Source: Saccharofermentans sp.
GTDB taxonomy: Bacteria; Bacillota; Clostridia; Saccharofermentanales; Saccharofermentanaceae
Length of the DNA: 64,000 nucleotides
Reading direction: 5' to 3'
NCBI GenBank assembly: GCA_024691325.1
Contig: JAILNR010000014.1
Location: forward strand, 62,001 to 126,000
The position numbers and the translations under genes were made by a program. Positions 8,490-17,202 of this stretch are shown piece after piece; positions within the stretch are counted from its first letter, which is position 1, and every line of letters begins with the position of its first letter. The notes under the pieces were generated by a model, which was not told the origin of the DNA, searched no databases, and was given only the letters and a program-made list of their open reading frames with translations.

Positions 8490-8924
8490 ATGGCTGAAGA
8501 GGCAAAACAGGACGAGCAGGTAATCGCGGGAAAGATACTTAAGGAAGAGAAGAAGCAGAGCCGTAAAGAGGGTGTTCAGTCGATAGCTTTGATCGTTATG
8601 GCAGTTTGTGCGGTGATTGTCACTATTTCCGTAGTAGCTTTAATTGCTAACGTAACTGCGAAACTGAATTCTCTTTATACCAAGGCAGACACTGCGATCA
8701 CTACTTTGAATGAAGTTGCATCAGGCATAAAAGAAGCTGATCTTCCCGGCATGGCTGAAAAGATCGAGACTCTTACGAACGATGCGACATCCGGTATCTC
8801 AACAACAATGGAGAAGATCGATTCTATCGATATCGAAACTCTAAACAACTCAATCGAACGTCTTGATCAGGCTACCGAGGCATTCTCGGCCGCAGTAGAG
8901 GGAATAGGTTCGATATTCCACTGA
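8490..8924 (+). CDS. Single-pass membrane protein with coiled coil
   Basis: 144 residues: a charged cytoplasmic N-terminus (residues 1-29), one membrane helix (about 30-53, ALIVMAVCAVIVTISVVALIANV) and an extracytoplasmic helical region rich in Thr/Ala/Ile/Leu heptads (58-140) typical of coiled coils. GGGAGG precedes the ATG, and the gap to the rubredoxin gene is 19 bases, so co-transcription is likely. The stop abuts the end of the convergent trkA gene. Function unknown. Confidence 0.75.
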   Translation: MAEEAKQDEQVIAGKILKEEKKQSRKEGVQSIALIVMAVCAVIVTISVVALIANVTAKLNSLYTKADTAITTLNEVASGIKEADLPGMAEKIETLTNDATSGISTTMEKIDSIDIETLNNSIERLDQATEAFSAAVEGIGSIFH

Positions 8925-9581
8925 TCAGTAGTCGAGGCCTAAGTGCTTCTTAAGGTCATCATCACTTCCGATGACCAGTACTGACTGATTCTCGGTGAAA
9001 GGATCAGAAGGAGAATACTCCATATTGAATTCAGCATCCTTGTCTCTTACGGCAAGGATGTTTAAATGCATTTTTTGTCTGATCTTAAGATCAACGATGG
9101 ACTTGCCGATCCATTCCTTAGGAACTTCCACTTCGAAGATAGAATAGTCACCGGGAACGGGAATGTAGTCCTTGATATTGCTTGAACTGAATCGTATTGC
9201 AGTCCATTCTGCGATGTCCTTCTCAGGGTAAACGACCTTGTCGGCACCGTTTCTTAAAAGGAACTTCTCGTGAACATCTCTTGAGGCTCTGGAGATAACA
9301 AACTTTGCGCCTAATTCCTTGAGAAGGGAAGTGGTCTCGAGCGAGTTTTGGAAGTTGTCGCCGATTGAAACCACACAGATATCATAATTGTTGATACCGA
9401 TCGTCTTCATAAAGTCGGGGTCAGTTGCATCACCGATGAGGCTCGATGTTACGAAGTCGAGAACCTTGTCTATCTTCTCTTCGCTTTTGTCGATAATAAG
9501 TATCTCGTCGCCCTGCTCGGCAAATTTCTGGGTTATATACGTTCCGAATCTTCCGGCACCGATAACAAGTATGTTCTTCAT
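8925..9581 (-). CDS. trkA: Potassium uptake regulatory subunit (TrkA/KtrA, RCK domain)
   Basis: 218 residues, the KtrA size. A Rossmann-type RCK N domain starts at residue 3 (ILVIGAGRFGTYITQKFAEQG, with the acidic residue of IIDK after strand 2). An RCK C domain occupies about 135-218. KtrA-type proteins form a cytoplasmic nucleotide-binding ring that gates the membrane subunit. The gene lies 16 bases downstream of trkH, with an AGGAGG site, so the two form an operon. The partner and family fit well. Confidence 0.93.
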   Translation of the reverse strand: MKNILVIGAGRFGTYITQKFAEQGDEILIIDKSEEKIDKVLDFVTSSLIGDATDPDFMKTIGINNYDICVVSIGDNFQNSLETTSLLKELGAKFVISRASRDVHEKFLLRNGADKVVYPEKDIAEWTAIRFSSSNIKDYIPVPGDYSIFEVEVPKEWIGKSIVDLKIRQKMHLNILAVRDKDAEFNMEYSPSDPFTENQSVLVIGSDDDLKKHLGLDY

Positions 9582-9597
9582 AAGATCCTCCTTAAGA

Positions 9598-10929
9598 TCA
9601 TCCTACGGCCATATGGTCGACAGGGTACTTATCGTGAATAGCATTGGTTCTTCCGGTTGCAGCGAAGACCAGTGTCAAACCGCCGACTCTGCCGCCGTAC
9701 ATAATGAATATCAGAATACACTTCGAGATAACTCCCAAAGAAGTTGTAATTCCCATCGTAAGTCCTACCGTAGCAACCGCTGATGCACATTCAAACAGCG
9801 TCTTTACCAATGGCAGGTTCTCGATCAGTGATATAGAAAAAGCTCCGATAAGGAATAAGTGCATATCAAGAAGGAAAACAGACACGGAGCTTAATACAAC
9901 ATCCTGGTCTATCCTTCTTTTGAATAAGGCGGGAGCCTTTTCGCGGCGGAATACGCAGGTCATGGATGCCCAAAGGACCGCGATAGTGGTGATCTTCATT
10001 CCGCCTGCGGTTGAACCCGGAGCACCTCCAATGAGCATGAGTATTATCGTGAGTGCGACGCTGCCGCCCGAGAACTCGTTATAGTCAACGCTTGCAAATC
10101 CTGCTGTTCTGGGTGTTACGGCATTAAAGAGTGACTCGATGATGCGTGCCCCTGCCGGATCTCCAGTAAACTCTACAAAGTAGTAGAAGACCGTGGGGAT
10201 CACGATGAGAAACAGTTCGGAGACAAGTATTACCTTGCTTTGTGTGCTGTAGCGCCTGAACTTGAATTTCCAGGTGCGGATATCATTCCATGTAAGAAAA
10301 CCGAGTCCGCCTGTCAGGATCAGGAAAATAAAGACAAGGTTTACTACGGGGTGAGTTCTGTAGAACATAAGTGAGGAGAACTCACCCTTGGACCCAAGAA
10401 GGTCGAAGCCCGCATTACAGAAAGCCGATATCGACATGAAGATCGAGTACCAGATTCCCTTGGCAACACCAAAATCCTTGATAAACACGGGCATAACGAG
10501 TATAGCGCCAAGCCCTTCGAAAAGGATCGTGCCCTTAACAATGAAGTCGGTGAGCCTGGCTATTCCGCCGATATTAGGAGCAGATACGGCCTCCTGCATA
10601 GCTGCTCTTGACCTTAAATCAATCCTTTTGCCTGTAAGTCTCATAAAGAAGGTCGTCATGGTAAGAACACCCATGCCTCCGATCTGAATCAGCAAAAGTA
10701 TTACAATTTGACCGAATAATGACCAGTGTGATTGTGTATCCTCTACTACGAGTCCTGTAACGCAGCTTGCTGAAACTGAAGTAAACAGGGCATCTATGAA
10801 AGGAGTAGCCTCACGTGATTTGGAGGATATCGGTAAAGTAAGGAGTAAGGCTCCTATCGCTATCATGATAAGAAACCCCGCAAGTATGGCTTGCGGACCC
10901 GTGAGCCTTTTTCTTGTACGATTTTGCAT
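9598..10929 (-). CDS. trkH: Potassium transporter membrane subunit (TrkH/KtrB)
   Basis: 443 residues, closer to KtrB than to the longer TrkH. It has repeated M-P-M units and pore-loop glycines (SASCVTGL near residue 51-58, FCNAGFD near 165, TPRTAGF near 270, ATVGLTMG near 385) and the GGAPGSTAGGMKITT block. It moves K+ (with Na+ or H+) across the membrane, together with the RCK protein encoded next. The ATG is preceded by TATAAT and a 6-base gap (ACCGAT), with no ribosome site. The divergent GH25 gene begins only 23 bases away. This suggests a leaderless transcript. Confidence 0.93.
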   Translation of the reverse strand: MQNRTRKRLTGPQAILAGFLIMIAIGALLLTLPISSKSREATPFIDALFTSVSASCVTGLVVEDTQSHWSLFGQIVILLLIQIGGMGVLTMTTFFMRLTGKRIDLRSRAAMQEAVSAPNIGGIARLTDFIVKGTILFEGLGAILVMPVFIKDFGVAKGIWYSIFMSISAFCNAGFDLLGSKGEFSSLMFYRTHPVVNLVFIFLILTGGLGFLTWNDIRTWKFKFRRYSTQSKVILVSELFLIVIPTVFYYFVEFTGDPAGARIIESLFNAVTPRTAGFASVDYNEFSGGSVALTIILMLIGGAPGSTAGGMKITTIAVLWASMTCVFRREKAPALFKRRIDQDVVLSSVSVFLLDMHLFLIGAFSISLIENLPLVKTLFECASAVATVGLTMGITTSLGVISKCILIFIMYGGRVGGLTLVFAATGRTNAIHDKYPVDHMAVG

Positions 10930-10952
10930 ATCGGTATTATATAATAATTGCT
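10930..10952. promoter_or_regulatory. 23-base divergent promoter region of trkH and the GH25 gene
   Basis: Only 23 bases separate the two divergent start codons. On the minus strand TATAAT (plus coordinates 10936-10941) lies 6 bases from the trkH ATG. On the plus strand TATAAT (10940-10945) lies 7 bases from the GH25 ATG. The two -10 boxes overlap by two bases. Any -35 elements must lie inside the opposite coding regions, and matches there are weak. Neither gene has a Shine-Dalgarno sequence. Confidence 0.65.
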
Positions 10953-12083
10953 ATGAATAAAAAAATCTTATCTTTAATTCTCGTTGCAGCCGGCTCGGTT
11001 ATGAGTTTTGGCGCATGTTCGGAGGATGATGCAGCAGTAACAGAAACTACTGTGCAGACGCAGCCCACTGCTGAGGTGATGGCTCCAATTCTTGCACCGC
11101 GTGAGTCAGATACTGTTACCCGGACAACTGCCGAACCTACAGGTGAGCATGGCGATGCGCCTGATACCGCAGCCCCTTTGCTTGTTGCGATCACAAGGGA
11201 CGCTTATGTTGAACTCGGTACTTCTTTTGATATTGACAGTTTTATCAGCTATATCGATGACACGGATCCTGATCCCTCTTTGATGGTAACGGGAAATGTA
11301 AACACTGCTGTTACCGGTGCTTATCCTGTATCCATCACGATTGCCGATGCATCGGGTAATATTACAACTGATTCCATAACAGTAAATGTATATGAGCCTG
11401 TACCTGACAGCGGTGTAGTTCCCGATACTTCCGGCGGATATAACGGAACGGATTTTTCCGAGTTTATGGCTTCATATCCGGGTGAGAATATTCACTACGG
11501 AATTGATGTGTCACATTGGCAGGGAGCAATTGATTTTAATTCTGTTGCTGCATCCGGATGTGAATTTGTCATCATAAGAGCCGGCTGGTCTTCCGACGGA
11601 GAATTCCATGAGGACGATTATTTCCAGACTAATATTCAGGGAGCAACACAAGCTGGCCTTTCGATAGGTGTTTATGTCTATACCTCAGATAATACGGTTC
11701 AGGCTGTTGAGAATCTGGCTGATACGGTAAGCTCGCTTGTTGACGGATATAACCTCGCTTTCCCTGTTATTTATGACTGGGAGAGTTTCAGCAAGGTGCA
11801 GCAGTATCACTTAAGTATCGCGGATCTGAACGATCTTTACAGAGCTTTCGATAACAGGATACAGCAGCACGGCTTAAGCAGTACTCTTTACGGAAGTAAG
11901 TATTATCTCGATATTATATGGGATGATTCGATTTCTCCGGTATGGCTCGCCCACTATAATTCGTCAACCGATTACACAGGTGAGTATTTCATCTGGCAGC
12001 AAAGTGATCACGGCTTGATATCGGGCATAGACGCATATGTTGATTTGGATCTTTACTATGGTACTCTTCCCGGAGGTTCATGA
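10953..12083 (+). CDS. GH25 lysozyme-like lipoprotein with Ig-like domain
   Basis: 376 residues from the ATG at 10953 (MNKKILS), chosen because a signal peptide starts there; an in-frame upstream ATG at 10914 lies within trkH and has no support. The lipobox is F19-G20-A21-C22. Low-complexity Thr/Ala linker follows to about residue 70. Then comes a bacterial Ig-like/DUF5011-type repeat (PLLVAITRDAYVELGTSFD...DASGNITTDSITVNVYEP, about 72-150). The C-terminal half is a GH25 muramidase (GIDVSHWQG, FVIIRAGW, VIYDWES, IWQQSD). GH25 enzymes cut peptidoglycan between MurNAc and GlcNAc. It is probably anchored outside the cell for wall remodelling. Confidence 0.9.
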   Translation: MNKKILSLILVAAGSVMSFGACSEDDAAVTETTVQTQPTAEVMAPILAPRESDTVTRTTAEPTGEHGDAPDTAAPLLVAITRDAYVELGTSFDIDSFISYIDDTDPDPSLMVTGNVNTAVTGAYPVSITIADASGNITTDSITVNVYEPVPDSGVVPDTSGGYNGTDFSEFMASYPGENIHYGIDVSHWQGAIDFNSVAASGCEFVIIRAGWSSDGEFHEDDYFQTNIQGATQAGLSIGVYVYTSDNTVQAVENLADTVSSLVDGYNLAFPVIYDWESFSKVQQYHLSIADLNDLYRAFDNRIQQHGLSSTLYGSKYYLDIIWDDSISPVWLAHYNSSTDYTGEYFIWQQSDHGLISGIDAYVDLDLYYGTLPGGS

Positions 12084-12709
12084 TGGTAAGTATTGATAAT
12101 GTCTCGGTTAAGTACAAGAAGACTATCCTTAAGGAAGTGAACATAGAGGCGTCGAAGGGCGAATGTATCGGCCTTTTGGGTCTTAACGGTTCCGGAAAAT
12201 CAACTCTTTTGTCAGCAATTGCAGGCTTGAAGAAGCCTTCATCAGGAAGGATAAAGATTGAAGGGAAGACCGGATTTGTCACACAGGAGAATGCTCTCAT
12301 TGATGAGCTTAATGCCTATGACAACCTTCTTATGTGGACATCTTTTAAGAAAGACGAGATCATGAAGGCTTTAAACGGGCCTGAATTATCAATGCTTAAG
12401 GTTACCGATTATATTAATGTCAAAGTAAGGAATATGTCGGGAGGAATGAAGAAGAGACTTGCACTCGCATCAGTTCTTATTACCGGTCCCGATATCCTTT
12501 TGATGGACGAGCCTCTTGCTGCTCTTGATATTCCTGCAAAGCAGGATATCCTCAAGTTTATAGATGTTTTTAAGCAGGGCGGCGGTACCATCTTTATCGC
12601 AAGTCATGACGAGGGCGTATTCGACCATTGTGATAAGGTCTATCATCTTAAAGACGGAAAGTGCACGCTTCTTGATAAATCGACCCGCGTGTCGCAGATA
12701 GTGATCTGA
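12083..12709 (+). CDS. ABC transporter ATP-binding protein (ABC-2 exporter)
   Basis: About 208 residues. Walker A is GLNGSGKST, the signature is MSGGMKKRL and Walker B is ILLMDEPLAALD, followed by the H-loop (IASHDE). The start could be ATG 12080 or 12083. GGAGG at 12072-12076 is 3 bases from the first and 6 from the second, so 12083 (MVSIDNVSV) is preferred. The first ATG overlaps the TGA of the lysozyme gene, so translation is coupled. The ATPase is short (no C-terminal extension) and is followed by two membrane subunits in the same operon. The substrate is unknown. Confidence 0.93.
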   Translation: MVSIDNVSVKYKKTILKEVNIEASKGECIGLLGLNGSGKSTLLSAIAGLKKPSSGRIKIEGKTGFVTQENALIDELNAYDNLLMWTSFKKDEIMKALNGPELSMLKVTDYINVKVRNMSGGMKKRLALASVLITGPDILLMDEPLAALDIPAKQDILKFIDVFKQGGGTIFIASHDEGVFDHCDKVYHLKDGKCTLLDKSTRVSQIVI

Positions 12710-13794
12710 TGATTAGAGCTTCGCTTAAAAGAATTTTGTATTTCATGCCGTTTGTTATCGTGTACTTTCTTGTACTCGGTCTTACGGCACTGGCTTTTTC
12801 TTTGTTGGCGGAAAGTGTTCTTTTTAAAGACGGATCGTTCTCGGTGGTCAAGGTTGCTTACTATCTTCCCGATGATTCCGCACTTAATGAGACGGGCTTC
12901 AGTTTTGTAAGTCATATGGAGAGTGTTGAAGGATCTATAAGTTTTGTTGAGTACGATTCAGACCGGGAGGTGCACGAAGCGGTTGATGAGGAGGATGTGT
13001 CTGCAGGTCTTATTATTCCCGCGGACTTCGCATCCGGTATCTTTTCCGGTACGAATCCTGAGATCGAGGTGGTGTTTAAGTCAGCTGATACATTTGATGA
13101 ACATGTGGTTGCTGATATTATGCTCGTTCTCGCGAATGACTTGGGCGTAGGCCAGGCATCCGTACAGGCCACGTATTCTCTTTGTGATGAATATGGTATT
13201 GATCCGAACCGTTCCTATGATATATCCGAACAGGTGCGCGTTAGTGAGCTTGCCTATGCAATGGACAGATTCCATGCGATTGATATTAAGACTATCGACG
13301 ATATATCCACATATACGCTGGTACAGAAAGTTACTGCGTCAGTACTTATTTATATCTTCATCCTTTCCGTGTTCGTTTTCGCGTATTTTTGTAAAGGGTC
13401 GAACAGGGCCTTTGTTATTAAAGCGAAGCTTTCAGGGATATCTCTTCTGAAGCTTTTTTCTACCGAGGCGCTCAGTGTCTGGATAATGATGTATATAGTC
13501 TTTGTTCTGTTTTTCATAGGACTTAAGTTTACAAGCATTGGGATAAAGACATCGGCAGTGCTGTTCATGATACCTGTCATGCTTCTGCTTGCCTGTCTGG
13601 TTACCGGAATCTGCTATCTGTTCAAGACGCCGGTATCAGCATCCTATATATCCTTTGCTTTCTTTACGGTTCTTATGTATGGTGCGGGCGGTCTTTTGCC
13701 CATTGAGTTCCTGCCGAGATTCCTGCAAAAGTGGGTATTCATTAATCCTCTTAAGTACCTTATTGACTTTACTTTGGAGGTGATGTTCGGATGA
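12709..13794 (+). CDS. ABC-2 type exporter permease, first subunit
   Basis: 361 residues with the ABC2_membrane_3 layout: one N-terminal membrane helix (about 10-32), a ~180-residue extracytoplasmic domain, then hydrophobic helices from about residue 208. The final conserved block LLPIEFLPRFLQKWVFINPLKYLIDF is present, but the protein stops at EVMFG before the last membrane helix usual in this family. The ATG overlaps the ATPase stop by one base, and the stop overlaps the next permease by 4. It would pair with the second permease as a heterodimer driven by the ATPase at 12083. Confidence 0.88.
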   Translation: MIRASLKRILYFMPFVIVYFLVLGLTALAFSLLAESVLFKDGSFSVVKVAYYLPDDSALNETGFSFVSHMESVEGSISFVEYDSDREVHEAVDEEDVSAGLIIPADFASGIFSGTNPEIEVVFKSADTFDEHVVADIMLVLANDLGVGQASVQATYSLCDEYGIDPNRSYDISEQVRVSELAYAMDRFHAIDIKTIDDISTYTLVQKVTASVLIYIFILSVFVFAYFCKGSNRAFVIKAKLSGISLLKLFSTEALSVWIMMYIVFVLFFIGLKFTSIGIKTSAVLFMIPVMLLLACLVTGICYLFKTPVSASYISFAFFTVLMYGAGGLLPIEFLPRFLQKWVFINPLKYLIDFTLEVMFG

Positions 13795-14831
13795 AGATCA
13801 TATTGAACCGCCTCTATGTAAGTGCCAAGAGAAGTTTTAAGAATCCGTATGTCTATTTCATGGCGGCGATCCTGCTCATTCTGGGTATCGTATCGTTTGT
13901 TATGCCGCCAAAGGAATCTACAGCATATATACCGGTAGCAATTCTTAATCTTGATGATTCACCAAGAACAAAGGAAGCGGTAGAGGATCTGTGTGATATG
14001 ACTTCGATCTTCCATTTCTACGAGGTCGATAATGAAGCACAGATGTATTCTGATATTGCAACAGGTACTGCCAATACAGGCGTGATCTTTCCTGAGGATA
14101 TGATGGAGTCAAGCGGCTCGCTTCGCTCGTTACCTGATATTGAGATCGTAACCACGCCTTCTTCGACATTACCTCTGATGTCTTCAGAAGAAGTGTTCAT
14201 GAAGCTTTTCCCGCATTTTGCTTATTATGTCATGATCGACACCATAGACAGATCGGATGTGGATTTCCCGGACGGCTATGAGCAGGAACTTAACAGGATC
14301 ATGGAAGAAGCGATGGGGAGTAATACCATCTACAGGCTCGAGAGTCTCGAGAATGCGGATTACGATGATATCGTTACGGTTGAGAAGCTTCCTATCCCTG
14401 TATATAAGTTCGCAGGATTCTTCATATGGATGGCAGCGCTTCTCGGTGCGCTTTCATACCTCAATGATTGTGATAACAAGCTTTATACCAGGATGAGTAA
14501 GGGAGCAAGAGTGTTCATGGGTCTTATTCTTCCTGCTGTGCATGTGCTTCCCGTGTTGTTTGTATCACTTATAAGTTTCCTTATAGCCCAGGTTGAGTTT
14601 TCTGTTGGAAAGATCTTTCTTTACGGGATCTGCGTTATCGTACTTGCCTTTGTAATAGCTACGGTTTTCTCGCTGCTGCCGGGACAGGGGAAGAAGAGTC
14701 ATGCTTTATCGGCTGTTCTGCCGACATACCTTATTCTCTCATTCCTGTTCGGAGGAGTTCTTATCAACCTGTCAGTCTACAGCCCTGTACTTAAGGCTGT
14801 ATCGATGCTTTTCCCGCCCTATTTCTTCTAA
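13791..14831 (+). CDS. ABC-2 type exporter permease, second subunit
   Basis: 346 residues with the same architecture as the preceding gene: membrane helix about 20-41, extracytoplasmic domain about 42-205 (VAILNLDD...TGVIFPEDM), then membrane helices. Like its partner it ends (SMLFPPYFF) before the expected last helix. GGAGG upstream of the ATG lies within the end of the first permease, and the 4-base overlap implies coupled translation. No recognisable terminator follows before the nfn promoter. Substrate unknown; lipid, peptide or antimicrobial export is common for the family. Confidence 0.88.
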   Translation: MKIILNRLYVSAKRSFKNPYVYFMAAILLILGIVSFVMPPKESTAYIPVAILNLDDSPRTKEAVEDLCDMTSIFHFYEVDNEAQMYSDIATGTANTGVIFPEDMMESSGSLRSLPDIEIVTTPSSTLPLMSSEEVFMKLFPHFAYYVMIDTIDRSDVDFPDGYEQELNRIMEEAMGSNTIYRLESLENADYDDIVTVEKLPIPVYKFAGFFIWMAALLGALSYLNDCDNKLYTRMSKGARVFMGLILPAVHVLPVLFVSLISFLIAQVEFSVGKIFLYGICVIVLAFVIATVFSLLPGQGKKSHALSAVLPTYLILSFLFGGVLINLSVYSPVLKAVSMLFPPYFF

Positions 14832-14880
14832 AGTTCACTAATATTTAAAGTTGAACTCATACTATCTAAAGTGATAAAAT
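14832..14880 (+). promoter_or_regulatory. Promoter of nfnAB with an overlapping inverted repeat
   Basis: TTGAAC (-35, 14851-14856), 18-base spacer, TAAAAT (-10, 14875-14880). An inverted repeat AGTTCA...TGAACT (14832-14837 and 14852-14857) overlaps the -35 and may be a regulator site; no regulator is assigned. Confidence 0.6.
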
Positions 14881-14920
14881 TTATAAGATATTTGCCTTTG
14901 AGCAGGAGGTTTCACAATTT

Positions 14921-15811
14921 ATGTACCTGATTAAGAAGAAAAGGGTACTGTGTCCTTCGATATTCCTTATGGATGTCGAGGCGCCCCGCGTAGCACAGTA
15001 CTGCCAGCCCGGACAGTTCATCATTGTCAGAATCGATGATCAAGGCGAGAGAATCCCTCTTACAATCTGCGATTATGATCGTGATGCAGGAACGATAACA
15101 ATCGTTGTTCAGACGATCGGTGCATCTACCAAGAGAATGATGGATCTTCAAGAAGGCGACAGTTTCCACGATTTTGTCGGCCCTTTGGGCAAGCCTTCCG
15201 AGCTTATTACAGATGATATTGATTCCATAAAGGATAAGAAGATACTTTTTGTAGCAGGCGGATTGGGAACAGCTCCCGTATATCCCCAGGTTAAGTGGCT
15301 TCATGAGCATGGTATCGATGCTGACGTTATTGTCGGTGCGAAGACAAAGGATCTTGTTATCCTTGAAGATGAGATGAGCGCTGTTGCAGGTAATCTTTAC
15401 ATCACAACAGATGACGGCTCCTACGGAAGAGAAGGAATGGTTACCAAGGTAATCGACGACCTTGTAACCAACGAAGGCAAGCACTATGATCTGTGCGTCT
15501 CAATCGGACCTATGATCATGATGAAGTTCTGCTGCCTTACAACAAAGAAGTATGAGATTCCCACTATCGTTTCCATGAACCCTATCATGGTAGACGGAAC
15601 CGGTATGTGCGGTGCATGCCGACTCACAGTAGGTGATGAGGTTAAGTTCGCTTGTATCGACGGTCCCGAGTTTGACGGCTTCAAGGTTAATTTCGACGAG
15701 GCCATGGGAAGAATGAGACTTTACAAGACTCAGGAGGGCGAAGCATTGCTCGCACTTGAAGAAGGAAAAACGCATCACGGCGGATGCGGTAATTGCGGAG
15801 GTGACAAGTAA
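14921..15811 (+). CDS. nfnA: NfnA-type FAD/[2Fe-2S] subunit (ferredoxin:NADP oxidoreductase, small subunit)
   Basis: 296 residues of the PyrK/NfnA/sulfide dehydrogenase-like family. FAD binding is in the N-terminal barrel (RIPLTICDY at 45-52). NAD(H) binding is around AGGLGTAPVYPQ (112-123). The [2Fe-2S] site is near MVDGTGMCGACR with C230, C233 and C245; D225 may be the fourth ligand, as known for NfnA. The extra C-terminal GGCGNCGG pair is unusual. With NfnB it couples ferredoxin and NADH to NADP+ reduction, or the reverse, by flavin bifurcation in the cytoplasm. AGGAGG precedes the ATG; the stop overlaps the nfnB start by one base. Confidence 0.9.
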   Translation: MYLIKKKRVLCPSIFLMDVEAPRVAQYCQPGQFIIVRIDDQGERIPLTICDYDRDAGTITIVVQTIGASTKRMMDLQEGDSFHDFVGPLGKPSELITDDIDSIKDKKILFVAGGLGTAPVYPQVKWLHEHGIDADVIVGAKTKDLVILEDEMSAVAGNLYITTDDGSYGREGMVTKVIDDLVTNEGKHYDLCVSIGPMIMMKFCCLTTKKYEIPTIVSMNPIMVDGTGMCGACRLTVGDEVKFACIDGPEFDGFKVNFDEAMGRMRLYKTQEGEALLALEEGKTHHGGCGNCGGDK

Positions 15812-17202
15812 TGGCTGCACCCGGATTTGAGAAAGTACCCATAGCTGAGCAGGACCCCAAGGTCAGGGCAACCAACTTTGATGAGGTCTGCTTAGGATAT
15901 ACAGAAGAGCAGGCAGTGCTCGAGGCTTCAAGATGCCTTAACTGCAAGAACCCCAAGTGTGTCAGCGGATGCCCTGTTAACATCGATATCCCGGGCTTCA
16001 TCACGGCTTTGAAGGAGCAGGATCTTAAGAGGTCTTACGAGGTGCTTACTGCATCCTCATCCTTGCCTGCTGTATGCGGTCGAGTTTGCCCCCAGGAGAC
16101 TCAGTGTGAGGCACAGTGCATCAGAGGAATCAAGGGTGATGCCGTTTCTATCGGTAAACTCGAGAGATTCGTTGCAGACAAGGCAAGGGAGCAGGGTCTT
16201 ACCATGCAGGCCGCAGCTCAGAAGAACGGACACAAAGTTGCCGTAGTAGGCTCCGGTCCTGCCGGACTTACATGCGCAGGCGACCTCGCGAAATTGGGTT
16301 ATGACGTAACTATCTTCGAGGCTTTGCACGAGGCAGGCGGCGTTCTTACTTATGGTATCCCCGAGTTCCGTCTTCCTAAGGAAGGTGTAGTTAAGCCCGA
16401 GGTTGAGAACGTTAAGAAGCTTGGAGTTAAGCTCGAGACCAACGTAGTTATCGGTAAGTCGGTTACTATCGATGAGCTTATGGAGAACGAAGGCTTTGAG
16501 GCTGTTTTCGTAGGGTCCGGTGCCGGACTTCCAATGTTTATGAAGATTCCGGGCGAGAATGCGAAGGGTGTTTTCTCCGCGAATGAGTATCTTACACGTA
16601 ACAACCTTATGAAGGCATTCAGAGAGAATGCAGATACGCCTATCTTCAGACCTTCGAAGGTTGCTGTAGTAGGCGGCGGTAATGTTGCGATGGATGCGGC
16701 AAGAACCGCATTGAGATTGGGTGCAGAGGTTACTATCGTCTACAGAAGATCTGAAGCTGAACTTCCCGCAAGAGCCGAGGAGGTTGAGCATGCGAAGGAG
16801 GAGGGTATCAAGTTTGAACTTCTTACCAATCCTGTCGAGATCTTAACGGATGATGATAACAATGTAACGGGTATGAGATGCATAAGAATGGAGCTCGGTG
16901 AGCCTGATGCTTCAGGAAGAAGAAGACCTGTTCCTGTTGAAGGATCTGAATTTGATCTTCCTACAGATGCAGTTATCATGTCCCTCGGTACATCGCCTAA
17001 CCCTCTGATCGCTTCAACGACTAACGGACTTGATACTAATAAGTGGAAGTGCATCGTTGCTGATGAGGGTAACGGACAGACTTCCAAGGAAGGTGTCTTC
17101 GCAGGCGGAGATGCAGTTACCGGTGCAGCTACCGTTATCCTTGCAATGGGTGCAGGTAAGGCTGCTGCGAAGGGTATTGATGAATACATAAAGTCTAAGT
17201 GA
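15811..17202 (+). CDS. nfnB: NfnB-type NADPH-dependent flavoprotein (glutamate synthase small-subunit-like)
   Basis: 463 residues. The N-terminal two-[4Fe-4S] domain has C42, C45, C50 and C54 (CLNCKNPKCVSGCP) and C89, C93, C99 and C103 (CGRVCPQETQCEAQC). The FAD fold is at VAVVGSGPAGLTCAGDLA and the NADPH fold at VAVVGGGNVAMDAARTALR. This family is often named gltA or glutamate synthase small subunit. Adjacency to the PyrK-like gene, with a one-base overlap, and absence of a large GltB subunit support NfnAB instead. It carries the bifurcating FAD and NADP(H) site. Confidence 0.9.
   Translation: MAAPGFEKVPIAEQDPKVRATNFDEVCLGYTEEQAVLEASRCLNCKNPKCVSGCPVNIDIPGFITALKEQDLKRSYEVLTASSSLPAVCGRVCPQETQCEAQCIRGIKGDAVSIGKLERFVADKAREQGLTMQAAAQKNGHKVAVVGSGPAGLTCAGDLAKLGYDVTIFEALHEAGGVLTYGIPEFRLPKEGVVKPEVENVKKLGVKLETNVVIGKSVTIDELMENEGFEAVFVGSGAGLPMFMKIPGENAKGVFSANEYLTRNNLMKAFRENADTPIFRPSKVAVVGGGNVAMDAARTALRLGAEVTIVYRRSEAELPARAEEVEHAKEEGIKFELLTNPVEILTDDDNNVTGMRCIRMELGEPDASGRRRPVPVEGSEFDLPTDAVIMSLGTSPNPLIASTTNGLDTNKWKCIVADEGNGQTSKEGVFAGGDAVTGAATVILAMGAGKAAAKGIDEYIKSK

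Noticed and set aside
16057..16791. A 244-codon open frame on the minus strand inside nfnB
   Set aside because: The plus-strand protein has all Fe-S and nucleotide motifs; the antisense product has no family features.
15811..17202. Glutamate synthase small subunit (GltD) proper
   Set aside because: No large GltB gene is present, and the gene overlaps a PyrK/NfnA-type partner, which points to NfnAB.
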